Origin: Chamaecyparis obtusa
Lineage: Eukaryota; Streptophyta; Pinopsida; Cupressales; Cupressaceae
Length of the DNA stretch: 64,000 nucleotides
NCBI GenBank assembly: GCA_027943335.1
Contig: BSBK01002054.1
Span: 792,421 to 856,420 of the forward strand
Reading direction: 5' to 3'
Part shown: positions 12,190 through 25,125 of the stretch, one piece after another
How the letters are laid out: every line of letters begins with the position of its first letter
Position numbering within the stretch: position 1 is the first letter of the stretch
Position numbers and translations under genes: made by a program
The notes under the pieces: generated by a model
Told to the model about the DNA's origin: nothing
The model's database searches: none
What the model saw: only the letters and a program-made list of their open reading frames with translations

Positions 12190-12690
12190 AAATTTCAATC
12201 AATACTAGCGCCTTGAAAATCCTCCAACACTTCATACTTTTGATCAGAATTAAACACAGATGCCCACTTCGATAATGTGTCCACCACCCCATTGCACTCC
12301 TATGAGTATGAGCAATTTTGAAATAACTAAAAAGATTTAATTTGGTATTTATTAATTTAATATATTTATTGACTTTCCAAATTTGTGACTCGTAATTTAT
12401 GATTGCATTGAGAACAATTTGTGAATCCCCTTCAAAATGCAGTTTGGAAATAGATGATTTTCTCACCAAGTTTACGACAAGCAATGCCGCTTTAACCTCC
12501 ACTTCGTTATTGGTTCCATTCTCTAACTTCTGAGCTCCAAAAGCCAAAATATTTCCCAGCCAATCTCAAGCTACACATCCCACACTAGAAGGCCCAGGAT
12601 TACCTTTCAACACTCCATTAAAATTGATTTTGACCCATTCAACCTCTGGTTTAATTCGATCAACATTCCTATCCTTACTAGAGGATGGAT
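12190..12690 (-). pseudogene. RNase H-like domain of a plant LINE (RVT_3 type), broken
   Basis: The minus strand reads VEWVKINFNGVLKGNPGPSS, a stop, then LAFGAQKLENGTNNEVEVKA, ALLVVNLV and LHFEGDSQIVLNAI. These are the usual blocks of RNase H in plant non-LTR elements (D-x-G near PGPSS, E in NNEVE, D in EGDS). One in-frame stop and a degraded C-terminus make it a pseudogene. It lies in importin intron 10. Confidence 0.75.
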
Positions 12691-13152
12691 TAGCCTGTGA
12701 AGGTCCCTTAACGGAAAATATTTAGTTATATTATTATTGATGTAATTTCTGAGTATATGTAATTTGTATCAGCAGTGAATAGGGTAGAAGGAAGAATCAA
12801 CAATGCAATATATGATGCAAATTTTTGCATTTTTTATATGAATTTCAATATTCAAATCTATGGATTTCATGCTAAGATCATATTTCTCAAAAACATTGCA
12901 CGAACACAATCTGACCAACTGCATAGCAATTGTTTGACAAAATGTGAGTGAAAAATTAGAAAATTCACATGTATATTAAATTATTCGGGTACAGGGTTTT
13001 ACAACTCCAAACCCTTCCAGCACTTCTCTTACATGTTAAGTGCACTCATGCATATTCTATTCCTCTCGACTGAAAGAGGTCTCAGCAAGGGAGAGCCCCA
13101 TGGTGTTGGTTAGGATTTTAAAAGCCATCCAGTTTCACTTTCACTGAATTAC

Positions 13153-13207
13153 ATCAGCAAGCGGCTCCTTGTTTTTCATGGACAAAATTTGTTCGATCAA
13201 TTCTTTC
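13153..13207 (-). CDS. Importin-13-like exon 10 (probable)
   Basis: Candidate 55-bp exon. The leading G completes the Trp codon split at exon 9, then it reads KELIEQILSMKNKEPLAD and ends in phase 0 before gtaattc. Spacing W-x2-L-x3-ILS resembles the equivalent FW...ILS segment of importin-13 proteins. The acceptor (gcagagtag) has a poor pyrimidine tract. The better-looking tttgcag acceptor six bases upstream would create a stop, so this call is less certain than exons 1-9. Confidence 0.45.
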
Positions 13208-16200
13208 CTACTCTGCAAACTTGATAAGTTTTGTCTTACAAGGTTGAGGCACTCAGATTAGCTTTGGACACATTCCTGAAGAATGTACAAATATTATTTT
13301 TGCTAATGGATGTATGTTGCCAAAGTAGTCGCATTAAAATATGATTTGGTTTGGGTTTCAAGATGTATAACTTATGCATATGATAAATATTGAAAGAATG
13401 ATTTGCTACAGTTTTTATTGAAACCCATTCATTTATGTCTATCGTTAGTGGCAACACAGGGATGCTACAGGCGTATTTTTAATCTCAAGAGTTGAGCAGT
13501 GAAACAGCCAGAAAAAACATTACAAATGGAAGGCAACAAAATTTTAATAACAAAGATAAGCATTTGTTGGTGATAGCCAAACCCAAATTTACCCAGCTTC
13601 ACCATGTTACTTCTATGTACTATTTTTTTCCAAAAAAATACATTTTAAGGCAATGAGGTGAAATATCAAAACAGCAAAATAAAATGTTACAATATGACAA
13701 CAATATCAAGTCATGAGCCCTGCTTCAATATAGAAAATACCAAAATTGTAAGGTTGAATCTGCTATATCCCAATCCTCACTTGGATAAGCTACGCATCTG
13801 TAAAATAACAAAGAATTTGTCAACTTTCAAGCATTAAATTTCACTTGACATAACAAAATCAAGTCCATAGGACTAGTAATTACCGAAAGCAAGACTATCC
13901 AATATCAAGAGCATCAATTAAATGAAAGTAATACCAATTAAAAATAGTGTCAAATAATAGACAAAAGAAGCTTATTCTTCAAATAAATCATGTGCCCAGT
14001 GCCACAAATAAGACCACAAGGGATGGTCAATAAAGTTGAACTATACAAGGGAAGGATGGGTAGTAAAATTGATGCATATACAAAACATTTATTGGGTTTA
14101 GAAAGTCGTCCTTTTAATCTCTAATTTCATTTTCCAACAGACAAAAATGGCTGTTGAATTGAATTCCTTCAAAGTACCCAAAATAAGTTTAACAAATACC
14201 TTATGTTCTTCCTCTCTACCACAAAATAAGCTTTCACTAATTCTGCTCCAACAAATAATCAGCTACAACTCTAGTCACTATGGCTGATTGTCAGTGTTTC
14301 TCTGAGTCTCTAGGATTGTAGGAACCAATGTGGAGATGAGGTTTCAACGATGGCAAAAAGATCTCATTAATTTTGGGGATGGCAGACGGGTAGCTATTAA
14401 AAAAATTTAAGCAAACTAAATACAGCTGAAATTTTAAAAAGTAAATATAATGTACTGCATTTGCAATGATCCTCCCCTTTTTAGGGTTTTACAAATTGTT
14501 TTCCTTTTAAATTCACCTATTTTATTTTTATGCACCAAACAAAGCAGATTTTGCAGTTCTCAAAAAAGCATACATCCTCTCCAAGTCCCCAGGACATCTA
14601 GGACATTGGAGAAATCACCAAGAACACCAGGGGCATGTGTCCATTGAACACTACTAATGAATATTCATACTGTAGTAGCCTGAAAGCTACTGTCTATAGC
14701 CATACAGATTTTGGGCTTCAAGTTGACTAGCATCTTTGACAAGGTTGAAGTTGAACAATGGGTATTTAATAGTAATATTTAATGGTATATGACATTAATG
14801 GTCATTTCGTTCATTTAAAGTATATGATAGTAATAGTCATTTCTTTCATTGATCTGTCCCTTGCAAACATAAATTATTGAATAAATATCGCCTTCATCCC
14901 AGTTGAAATTATTTAAATCTTCTTGCATCCAAATGTCAAAGCGCTGTGCAAACACCATCAAATCAAACAATCTTCAATGCAGCTACATACGTGTTCATAG
15001 GACAGTGATTATGAACCCACCGCCACAATTTGCTACAAGGATATCACAGTCTTCTCATTCACATACTGTGAGTTATGAATCTACTTCTACACAGAATTAG
15101 AGGACATCTAGTTTTCTTTGACCGTAGCTTAGGGCACGCTAACATGCACGTGTATTCACTCTAATCATGATGATTTTTCACCCTTGAATGTTAGAAGATC
15201 AAAGGTAAAGTACATTGATTCCTCCTAGGATTATTCAACCTCGCCCCCTTAACTTAGGATTATCCCTAATGGATAGGAACAGGTTCAGTAATGATCCTAC
15301 TGTACTGATAGATAATGAATGGTTAGTTCTTCAACTCCTAGCATTGATGTAGATTTGTGTATTGTAAGTTTTTAACTTTGTAAATTTTCCAGTCCAATTA
15401 CCCAACATTTTTCAATCTTGGAGGCAGTACTTTAGCTTTTTGAGTTCCTTTTACTGTAGCACTTGTGTATTTAAATATTTTAATTTGAGGTGCCTTTGAA
15501 TCCCACTGACCTGCCTTTTGCACCTTGGACATTGCTAAACATTCTTTCATTGCAAGTCTTAACAAAAGAATAACAGCGGTAACAAGTAAGTTTTCATAGT
15601 TTCCTTGAACATTCCATGTAAACAAAAATAAGAAACACCTTGCATCCTCCTAGGATTGTCTAACCTAGCCACTCTAGCCCAACAAATTCAGTTCAAAATT
15701 TTTAGATTGAGTAATATTTCTATTGTGTGCAGTAGACAATGATATGATCAGTCAGCTTTGTGACAGTGTAGGTTTCCATTCAATCTGGAATTTTAATCTA
15801 AATTGATCCTTAATTTTCTTGAGAAATCATCCCCACATGGTTATATTTTTCATTTTGCCATTTTAAATTTACCTCTAGCCATTTTTCCGGTTCTTAAAGA
15901 TTCTTTTACTTCAGCACTAATGCATAATTTGATGCACTTTCAAGGCCCAGGGACCTACTTTGTTCAATCATGGACATTGATATAATTCCATTATTACATG
16001 GCAAGCCCTACCAAGATAATAACAGCACAGACAGTAAGTTGCAAAGTTTGATTACACATCTAATCTACAATATATATAGAACCACATCGTGAATTTTTTG
16101 AGGGATAGCTTCACATCTAACATGAAATCTTAGATTTTAAAATACTCTTCCTGATATCCATTGTAATCATTGTCAATCTTATCAAAGCTTATGTTTATTT

Positions 16201-19200
16201 AAAAACCAACTAGACCTTTATCTACAAGTCACCTAATGCCATTTTAAAGGGATAGCATGTTAAACTGCATTTTCATCATAATGGAGAGACGGTCTAAAAC
16301 TACTACTAAGATTATCAACTATTAAGTCCATCATATGACATGAAATGAATTAGTTTGTAAACATAGCACTAAAGTGTATTTAGAGGTACAAGTTGCATCC
16401 ACACATGAAAAATTGAGGAAATCCATCTCAAAAGACTATGTACAATGAGGTTGATCAGCATTATGCAAAAAAGTACATGTTTCACACACAATATTGCATC
16501 TATGGCAGCAGATAATTCCTTATATTACATATAAATCTCATGGTTAACTAACATGTTAAAAAGGAGTTAAAAATTGGACCTGCTAGATTCCCTGGAAATA
16601 GGTAGGGGTATGGGTTTAGCTATAGAATGGTTAATTTTTTTAGACCTCAGTTTGGTTCATATTGGAAACATCTGTACCTAAAATATGCATATAAATTAAA
16701 AAAAAGGATTATTATGTTCATAATCAGCATCATAATTTAAAATAAACAAAACAATGAACATTAGTAACTGGTGAATGAAAACACCATCATCTGCCCAAAA
16801 ACAGAACTATATATTTAACATAAATCTCTTTTTTTGTTTTTTTTCCTTTGACTCTAGCAGTCTCCTCAAAATTCTGAGCATCCAGTTATGTTTCAAAGAA
16901 TATTCTGCACTAAGATCAAGAGCAGATTCTTCAGGTTCTGGTAAAGTTAAGGAGGAGGGCATCCAGCCATTTAGGCTTGAGTGTTAACCAGATTTCTGTT
17001 CAATAATTTACTATATTAAAATTAAGATGACCCAAGATCAATTCATTACTTCGCAAAAGGTCAGGACTTGATGGTGTAACCTTATTAGTCAAAGGAAAGA
17101 CAACTCCAACTTGAAAACCTACTTCATTCAAACACAGCTTCAGAGGGCAACACACATCAAAGACTTTTTAATATAGAAGCTACAAGTACTTTGTTATAAA
17201 GCTAACAAGGCAATCATAGCTCAACTTAGCAAGCGTGTTTTCCTTAAGAAAAATTATCCAAAGGGTTCATAAAAGATCAGCAAGATTATCAAAACAATCA
17301 GACATCAACAATCTCAGAACATTGGTTTACATTTCAAACAAGACACAATTGTTCACTAACACAATGGCTGGGGTAGCTCGATGATTTTGAAAAGACGAAA
17401 AAATATTGCACAATTGTTCTTGATGCTGAGCTATGTCACAAGGTTCATGTCCATGTTCAAGTTGGACAAAGTTAAAATTTGAGAAAAAAATCATGATTAA
17501 CTTCAATAATATGAATTTGAAATTTCTCTAAATATATTAAATGAAAATTATTTAAAGTAAATAATATTACGGTGAATTCTTGCTTTTGTTTATTATTCTG
17601 TCCTCCACATAACTAAACTATTATATAATGAATTGTTATATTATGATTTTAAGATAATATTATTATAAAATTATAAAGCACTTGCCTACGGTGATGTTTT
17701 TTAAATTTATAATTTCAAGATAAATTTATAATAAATTATAAGGCAGTTATTCATGTGTCCAGAAAACTGCAAATGCCTGGAACTTCTCCAGAATATGACC
17801 AAAAGAATTTCTTACATTATTCTTAATCAGATTTTTAGATGTATGATTGAACATCTAACACCTTAGTTTATGGTTAACTCTTGTTTTATTTTAATTTATT
17901 AGATTTACTTCAAAATATTATATCCAACTTTTCAAAACACTGCACTGTCATTTCCTTAGGCAATTGCTAAGTTGGCCAAGAGTCCGCCCCTACTCCAAAC
18001 CATACAAACGAGACTCAGTCTCGGCGCAGACTCATCAAGGCTGACCCCACCCGGGACTAGGCAAAAAATTGGCAAGACTAGGCAGCACTCAGCAAAAACC
18101 CAGTTTCTAGTGAGTCTTGCCTAGAGTAAGTTCCTTGAGAGTCCCAGGCCCCTAGAACTCAGCTAGGGTCACTTGGCTTAGGGCTTGCCAAGACTTGGAG
18201 AGCCTTGGAGAGTCCTGTAACTATGCTCCAAACTGTTTCTGCTCCTTAACTGTTCCCATACTTTTGGTAGCTGAACGTGGTTTATCATCATAATTCCATG
18301 AGACAATGGCTTCAATCATGACTAGTACTTGTTAAAATTCCCATAAATACTGACTTTGTACTAGTTCCAGTGAAATCCAGTATAAATTGCTATTATGAAT
18401 GAATGAAAGATTTTAATAATGTCCGTGACGCCAAAAGTCTGCTTCTAAAATAGAGTATTTAAAAAGTCTGCTTCTAAAATATCCACAGCTGGAACAGAGA
18501 TGTCATTGTATGCTAGGCACTCCATGATATAATGTCGCTCTGTCTCTACTATTCCCATTTGCGAAATAGGTATATTCTTTTTTCTCATTCTTTCTTAGGT
18601 GTCATCGATCAACCTATTTCACACCTTAAATGATGAGAACTAGTTCTCAATTGAGCTATTAGCATTTTTGCTCTCCATTTAATATTACATACTCATCTTT
18701 GATAACAAGCAATGTTAAATATTAAAAAAAATCAATGTTTAAAAATATCAAAACCATTAGTAAACTCTTCCATACAAGGAAGGAATCCTACATGAAGTTA
18801 ATATTAAAATCATTAACAACTTCATATGGCGGAGTACATTGATAGGCCACCTGCAAAAGCACGGTACTGTGAAAGTGGTGTATACAATTCTCTTAGCAGT
18901 GATTAAGAGAAACATTAGGTTTTTATTAATCCCGAGATATCTATATCTTGTAAGCTGTATGCTCTAGTCAATGAAAAATTGCGAAGTATGGAGTACGGGT
19001 CTTTATTTACCCTTTATAACTTCCATTTTTTAGGAAGTTCCTATGCCAATGCCACAATTTCTCTGTCGTAGTCCCCATACAAACAAGCAACTTAAAGATG
19101 ATTTTTTAATATCCAACTTAAGTAAATTTTGACATACCCAAGAAGCATATTAGAATATCTCAAAAATAGAACTGATACTGAACAATTTCTCACTCAGAAT

Positions 19201-22200
19201 TGTAATCTTTCCTAGGACTCTAAAAGTCCTACAAAGAAGTATAAGGGTTAAAGCCTGTGATAAACTACCTCAAAAGAGCATCGGCAAGTATAATGGCTTC
19301 TGGGCTCGCCTCTGCAATCAGAGCAGGGGCCTGGAAGAAAATGATAAATGTAATCAGGCATGGATAGATATCTACAAGTTAATCACAGCCATTGCTTTCT
19401 ATAAGATGTATTGATTCTTAAGTTTAATTAAAAATGCAGAAATCCTGAATAAAAATTTACTGAATGTCAACTGTAAAATCAGCAATTCTTAGTTCTTTTA
19501 TCTTTTTACTACATTGATTTAATTTCTAGTACAAAACCTTCACTTCATTGTTTATTTATTTAAAGTCTGACAAGTTGTCTAACTGCATGACAGGTAGAAC
19601 TCAGACTCGTCACAGAAAGGAAATAAACACACAGCTTGCCCAATTTCTGCCATCAAAGATGCAAGACCGCCAATAATCTTTTCATTTCCAGTTGCCAGTG
19701 CTGGTACCAATAATCCATCTTTAAATGATTGCACCCTAGAAAGAAATACTTGTGGTAGACCCTGCATAAAGTACCAATCAGTTAAAAACTGTGGATAAAG
19801 GAAAAGAACAAAGAAGTATTTTTCTGTAAATACTTTCAGAGCCCACCATTTGAAACACACCAATTGTAATGAAGTTTTGAATTAGTGCAATAGTTAATTT
19901 CCATAGTTTATTCTACCAAATAATAATATTAAAAACAAGATGGACCAATTTTACAGAAATTAAAAATATATTAGAACATTTTACTCTTGGTTTCTTATGC
20001 CTATGAAACAACCATATTTTAAGACTCATCATAAAGTAGAGACATCTAGAGATTGTTTCAATTAATTTGATAACTATTATACATGTAGGACTCACATTGT
20101 ATTTGAACTTCAAATTAATAACTCTGGGCAAATAAGATAAACAAAACTGATTAATAACAATGAATAATATTGTAAAACAAGTATTTCGTGTTCTAATTTG
20201 AATCCTTTAAATGACATGCCAGACAAGTTGCCAGATTTCAGCTTACTACTAAATCTGCCAGTTCAAGCAATAAAATAGTCCAAAACATAGTCTTCAAACT
20301 GTGGTCAAAAGCACTACAATAATTTGATGGTAAAATAAAATAATCAGATTTCATTTGATTAATAATAATTATTCATTACCTCGTGGCGACTCACAAGCTC
20401 AGTAAGAACTTCTATTGCCAAGTCAAATGATGAGGAGACCTACAGTCAAAACTCCAATGGTACTATAAGAAAACGTTGACATAAATAAAAATGAGAACAC
20501 ATATACACGTAATGTCTTTCAGAATAATAGATTAGATACAGAAAGTGTCAATATATGTTCTTTTATCACATGTCAAAAACCAAAAAATCACTCTGCAATT
20601 CAGTTCTTAAAAGCTACTTGCTGGAGCTTGTAAATGGTGCTCAAATAATGAAATCGATGGCTCCCTCTTGTCTACATGACACAAGGTAAATCCTAAAGTA
20701 AATCCACTGATATGAGTGAAAACAATTACCTGCAAGGAATTGTACACAAAATTTAACAATGGATGTGCCGGCATCACATTTTGGGGAATCTCCATAAAGC
20801 AGCCAACCCGGACCTGTCATGACCATTTCAATAAAAAATTTGAATAAAAGGTGAAGAAAATACAGATTATACACTTCCCCAACTATCTCCACACTAATGA
20901 AAACTATAATAAATATCAGCTATAATTTAATATAATTATATCAATTATAATAAATTTAATATATGCTAATCTATAACCACGTGACAAACTAGTGTCCACT
21001 ACAGTAGCAAGTACAACAACCAAAGTTCCCACCACATTATTCAGCTATGGTGTCTTCAGAAGACCCTCTAGCCTCTTCACTCCATATCACAATATTTACA
21101 AAAGTCCAGAAGTTCCCAGACTACATTTTCCTGACAACCGCCATCAGAAAAAGTAATGCATTTCAAAGCTATAATATGCTTGAAGTTGGGCACTGCATAT
21201 AGAGATGATTAGAGAAACCCCCTATCTACAGGTTTATGGAACATTAACCCTCCATGTCAAATGCTTAAGGAATCCTTAAGGCATTTTAAAATCATCCTAG
21301 TATCTTCTGATTACTTTCCAATATTATTTGAAATAAGACAAAATAAACACCATCTTTTCCGGTAAGAGCATGCTTTCTCAAAAAGTCATGGCCTACAGAC
21401 AGTTGTGTCTAATTCTAGTGAGGAAGCCCATACTCTTTCTGCTATCTGAATATGAGCATTGCCCATGCCTCATGAGTTTTTGAAAAAACCCTCTCGGAAG
21501 GAATGGAAATATCATGGGATAGAAATACAAGCAGATTTAAAAATTAATAAACTGTTAAACTTAATATTGATTTAAAATTGCTCTCCTGGCCAATAGAAGC
21601 CTAAGTTGGTAATCTTTGGAATCAATCAGTCAATTATGCAGTAATTTACAAATGATACAGAAGGGACCAAGGTCTATGAAATCATGGAATAGTAAGTTGC
21701 TAGCAAGAAAGCAATTCAATTTTAAGAGTCAGCTTACTGACAAATTCTAAATGCTTTTGACTTGGTTTCTCAGCAATTAATGTGCGATCAACCCAATGGC
21801 AATGCAAAGTAACTAAATTCTTACAACAAACCCCATCACATTTTGGGTAATCTCCATAAAGCAGCCAACCCGGACCTGTCATGACCATTTCAATAAAAAT
21901 TTGAATAAAAGGTGAAGAAAATACAGACTATACACTTTCCCAACTCTTTCCACACTAATGAAAACTATAATTTAATAAATTATATCAATTATAATAAGTT
22001 TAATATATGCTAACCTACAACCATGTGACAAACTAGTGTCCACTACAGTAACAAGTCCAACAACCAAAGTTCCCACCACATTATTCAGCTATGGTGTCTT
22101 CAGAAGACCCTCTAGCCTCTTCACTCCATATCACAATATTTACAAAAGTACTAATCAAAATTCCGCATAAAATACTTAATTTACCACGACCTCCCTGTTA

Positions 22201-25070
22201 ATATTGATTTAAAATTGCTCTCCAGGCCAATAGAAGCCTAAGTTGGTAATCTTTGGAAGTAATCAGTCAATTATGCAGTAATTTACAAATGATACAGAAG
22301 GGACCAAGGTCTATGAAATCGTGGAATAGTAAGTTGCTAGCTAGAATGCAATTCAATTTTGAGAGTCAGCTTACTGACAAATTCTAAATGCTTTTGACTC
22401 GGTTTCTCAGCAATTAATGTGCGATCGACCCAATGGCAATGCAAACTAAGTAAATTCTTACAAAAAACCCATTCATCTTAAACAAATGGAATCTCACCTA
22501 TTACAGCTGAATGGGCAAAGTACTAATGAAGTTTCTCTTAAAGAATATTCCTTAAAATAAGATCAATGGCAGAGTGCAAAATAAAGTCATAGGAATCTTG
22601 TAGGGAACATTTTTGTCCTTGTTAGACTTAAAAACAACTGAAAAACAAAGAAGAAAATTACTTATGAGAAAGATCTCCATCAGCCACAATTTATAGATAA
22701 TGCTAAATTTACATACTGTGGCAAACTTTGAGTGGATTGATAAGGAAGACCACATTGTTGGGTTTTAGACAAACATGAATCCCACATTAATTAAATGAAT
22801 ATTAGCACTAGGAAAATATCAGATGTTGATATTATTCTATTGCTTTACGACACTAAATTATCATCCAACAAAATGGTTGCCTAAGCTAAACACATCAAAC
22901 CATCAGCTCCATGTATAGGCATTGGTTCAAATGGTTGATAATAAAGCACTACAATATTGTAAGATGCAGTAAAAATGTGTACAATCTCCTTTCCTAATTG
23001 CTCCATCAATTAATATAAAATACTAATAAAATTAATGTTATGCTCTTTTGGAGAACTCAATAAGTTTTCCTATATATATTATTGCTAAATCAATTAGGAA
23101 AGGAGATAGTGCACTTTTTACTGCACCTTGCAATATTGTAGTAATTCATGAGCAACTATTTGAACCAATCCCTATATATATAACTGATCAAATTAGAAAA
23201 TATTTTAAAAAATTTTCCAAATATTATAATTGAGAACTTGATATTGAAACAAATTCACCAGGATTTCTCAACTTTCATTCTAGATAGTCTAAAAAGACAT
23301 ATGTATGATAACATACAGTATTCTGCAATCCAAAGATCAGTAAAACAACCAATAGACACTCAAAATCACCACAATTGACCAGAAGCAAAAGTCTTGGATG
23401 CTATGGACCTAAAATAGTGGGGATCGTAATAATAAAACAAATTGTTTGCAAGTCCACTACCCATCAAAATAATAGCAATAGGAAAATGTCAACCATTATC
23501 CAAGGAAAACAATTCACATAACAGGGGTTAAAAATGCAGAGTTCCTGGCAAACCTATAAATTCAACTCATGCAATGACTTATTGTGTGGCACCCTATATT
23601 TTCAGACTCTCCCATTACAAAACTACAATCACACTTGATTCTTAACTACCTTCATTATAAACTCCAAAAACTTCAAGCTTCAGCATTGGATATTTACATC
23701 ACAGTAAAAGTTGTAGGAATTAGTTTTTATTTAATGCACACTCTAGAAAATGATATGGTAGAATATCTAAACTATCTGCTATTATGGTTCAGCCAAGAGG
23801 AAAGCTTCTAAATAAACATCACTTGCCTTATGAAATTGCTCAGAGAGCTACTACTTAGAGAATGTAAAAGCACATTGCTAGCCCCACACAGAAGCATTCA
23901 ATGATGGATTTACTTCAGCAAACAGAACCATGTCCTACTGCACTCGTAGAGATTTTGAAAGTGGATTTGAAAGCTGTGATGTCCCCTGTTGGGACCTTTC
24001 TTAATTTATCCTAAATTTCTCAATTAGGGTTTGGATTGTAATGTCCATGATAGGATTAGTCATTTATCTCATTAGATTTAGTTATCTTTAACACTCATAT
24101 CCAACCTTATTACTATTTTAACTCCATGAAGGGAAGAGTAGACATTATCCAAGGTGCCTAGAGACCAACTACAATGGGCTCCCTCAAAGTTTACAAGTCC
24201 AAGCCCATATCCTATTTGGGACTTCCCCTCAAGGCTTCTAGGACGCTAACCCCTACCCTATCTTGGGACAGATAGCCATTGCTTGGATTTAGACCAGCCC
24301 CTCCTTGGTAACATTACAATCTTCTCTACTTAAGCCAAATAGAAAAAGAGATCTTGTATAATATAATTGATATAATTCCTATATATATTAAAGAAATTAG
24401 AATATATAAAGACCTCTGGTTTTGATAGAATGTAAATATAATATTTGGTTATTATCGTTGATTCATAAATACTTTCCATAGTCGCAATCTTATTCCATTT
24501 TCTCTTCCTTTTGAAGAATATACCTACTTATTCTCCTTATGTATTTTCCTGCAAAACCGATGTTAGTAGAAAATATTACGCAACATTTACATGACTCTTA
24601 CTCTATTCAAAGTTAGTAAGGGGGGATTTGATTCTTAGGGGCTGCCTCTAGGTCGGGCTTCACAGAATTCCCAATTCTCGGCTTGAGGGATATAAGATCC
24701 ACTCTAAGCAATCGGGCTATCGGCACGTCTTCCCATAGAGCATTGCCCATAAGAATCTCTTGGAAGCAATAAATGCTCTCCAAGCCTACGCATATGCATA
24801 TGAATAGTATCAGTATATATATTGCCTACATGAGATTGTACAATTTCAAGACTAGGGAAACTATAACAATTTCCTCTAGCCCCCTCCAGATATCGGAATC
24901 CATCTAATGAATATAAGATTCATTCTATATGGTATCCATATCATCATCTCTAGTGAACATATAAATGTACAATACATAGTTTTAGACTTATCTATAAAAG
25001 AAATCTATGATTTCCCAAGAATGCATTAATTAAGAATTCTCATAATATATACATATATGTATCTTAATTA

Positions 25071-25125
<55 letters not shown>

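Noticed and set aside
13236..13457. Minus-strand 73-codon ORF overlapping the candidate exon 10 region
   Set aside because: No family motifs; low-complexity intronic frame whose reading does not continue the importin.
19579..19863. 94-codon ORF read straight through exon 7
   Set aside because: Only the middle 43 codons are conserved importin sequence; both ends run into intron past good splice sites.
21834..21875. A genuine alternative exon 5
   Set aside because: It lacks the second half and the original donor, carries a P to T change, and lies at a duplication junction. Treated as a pseudo-exon until junction reads are seen.
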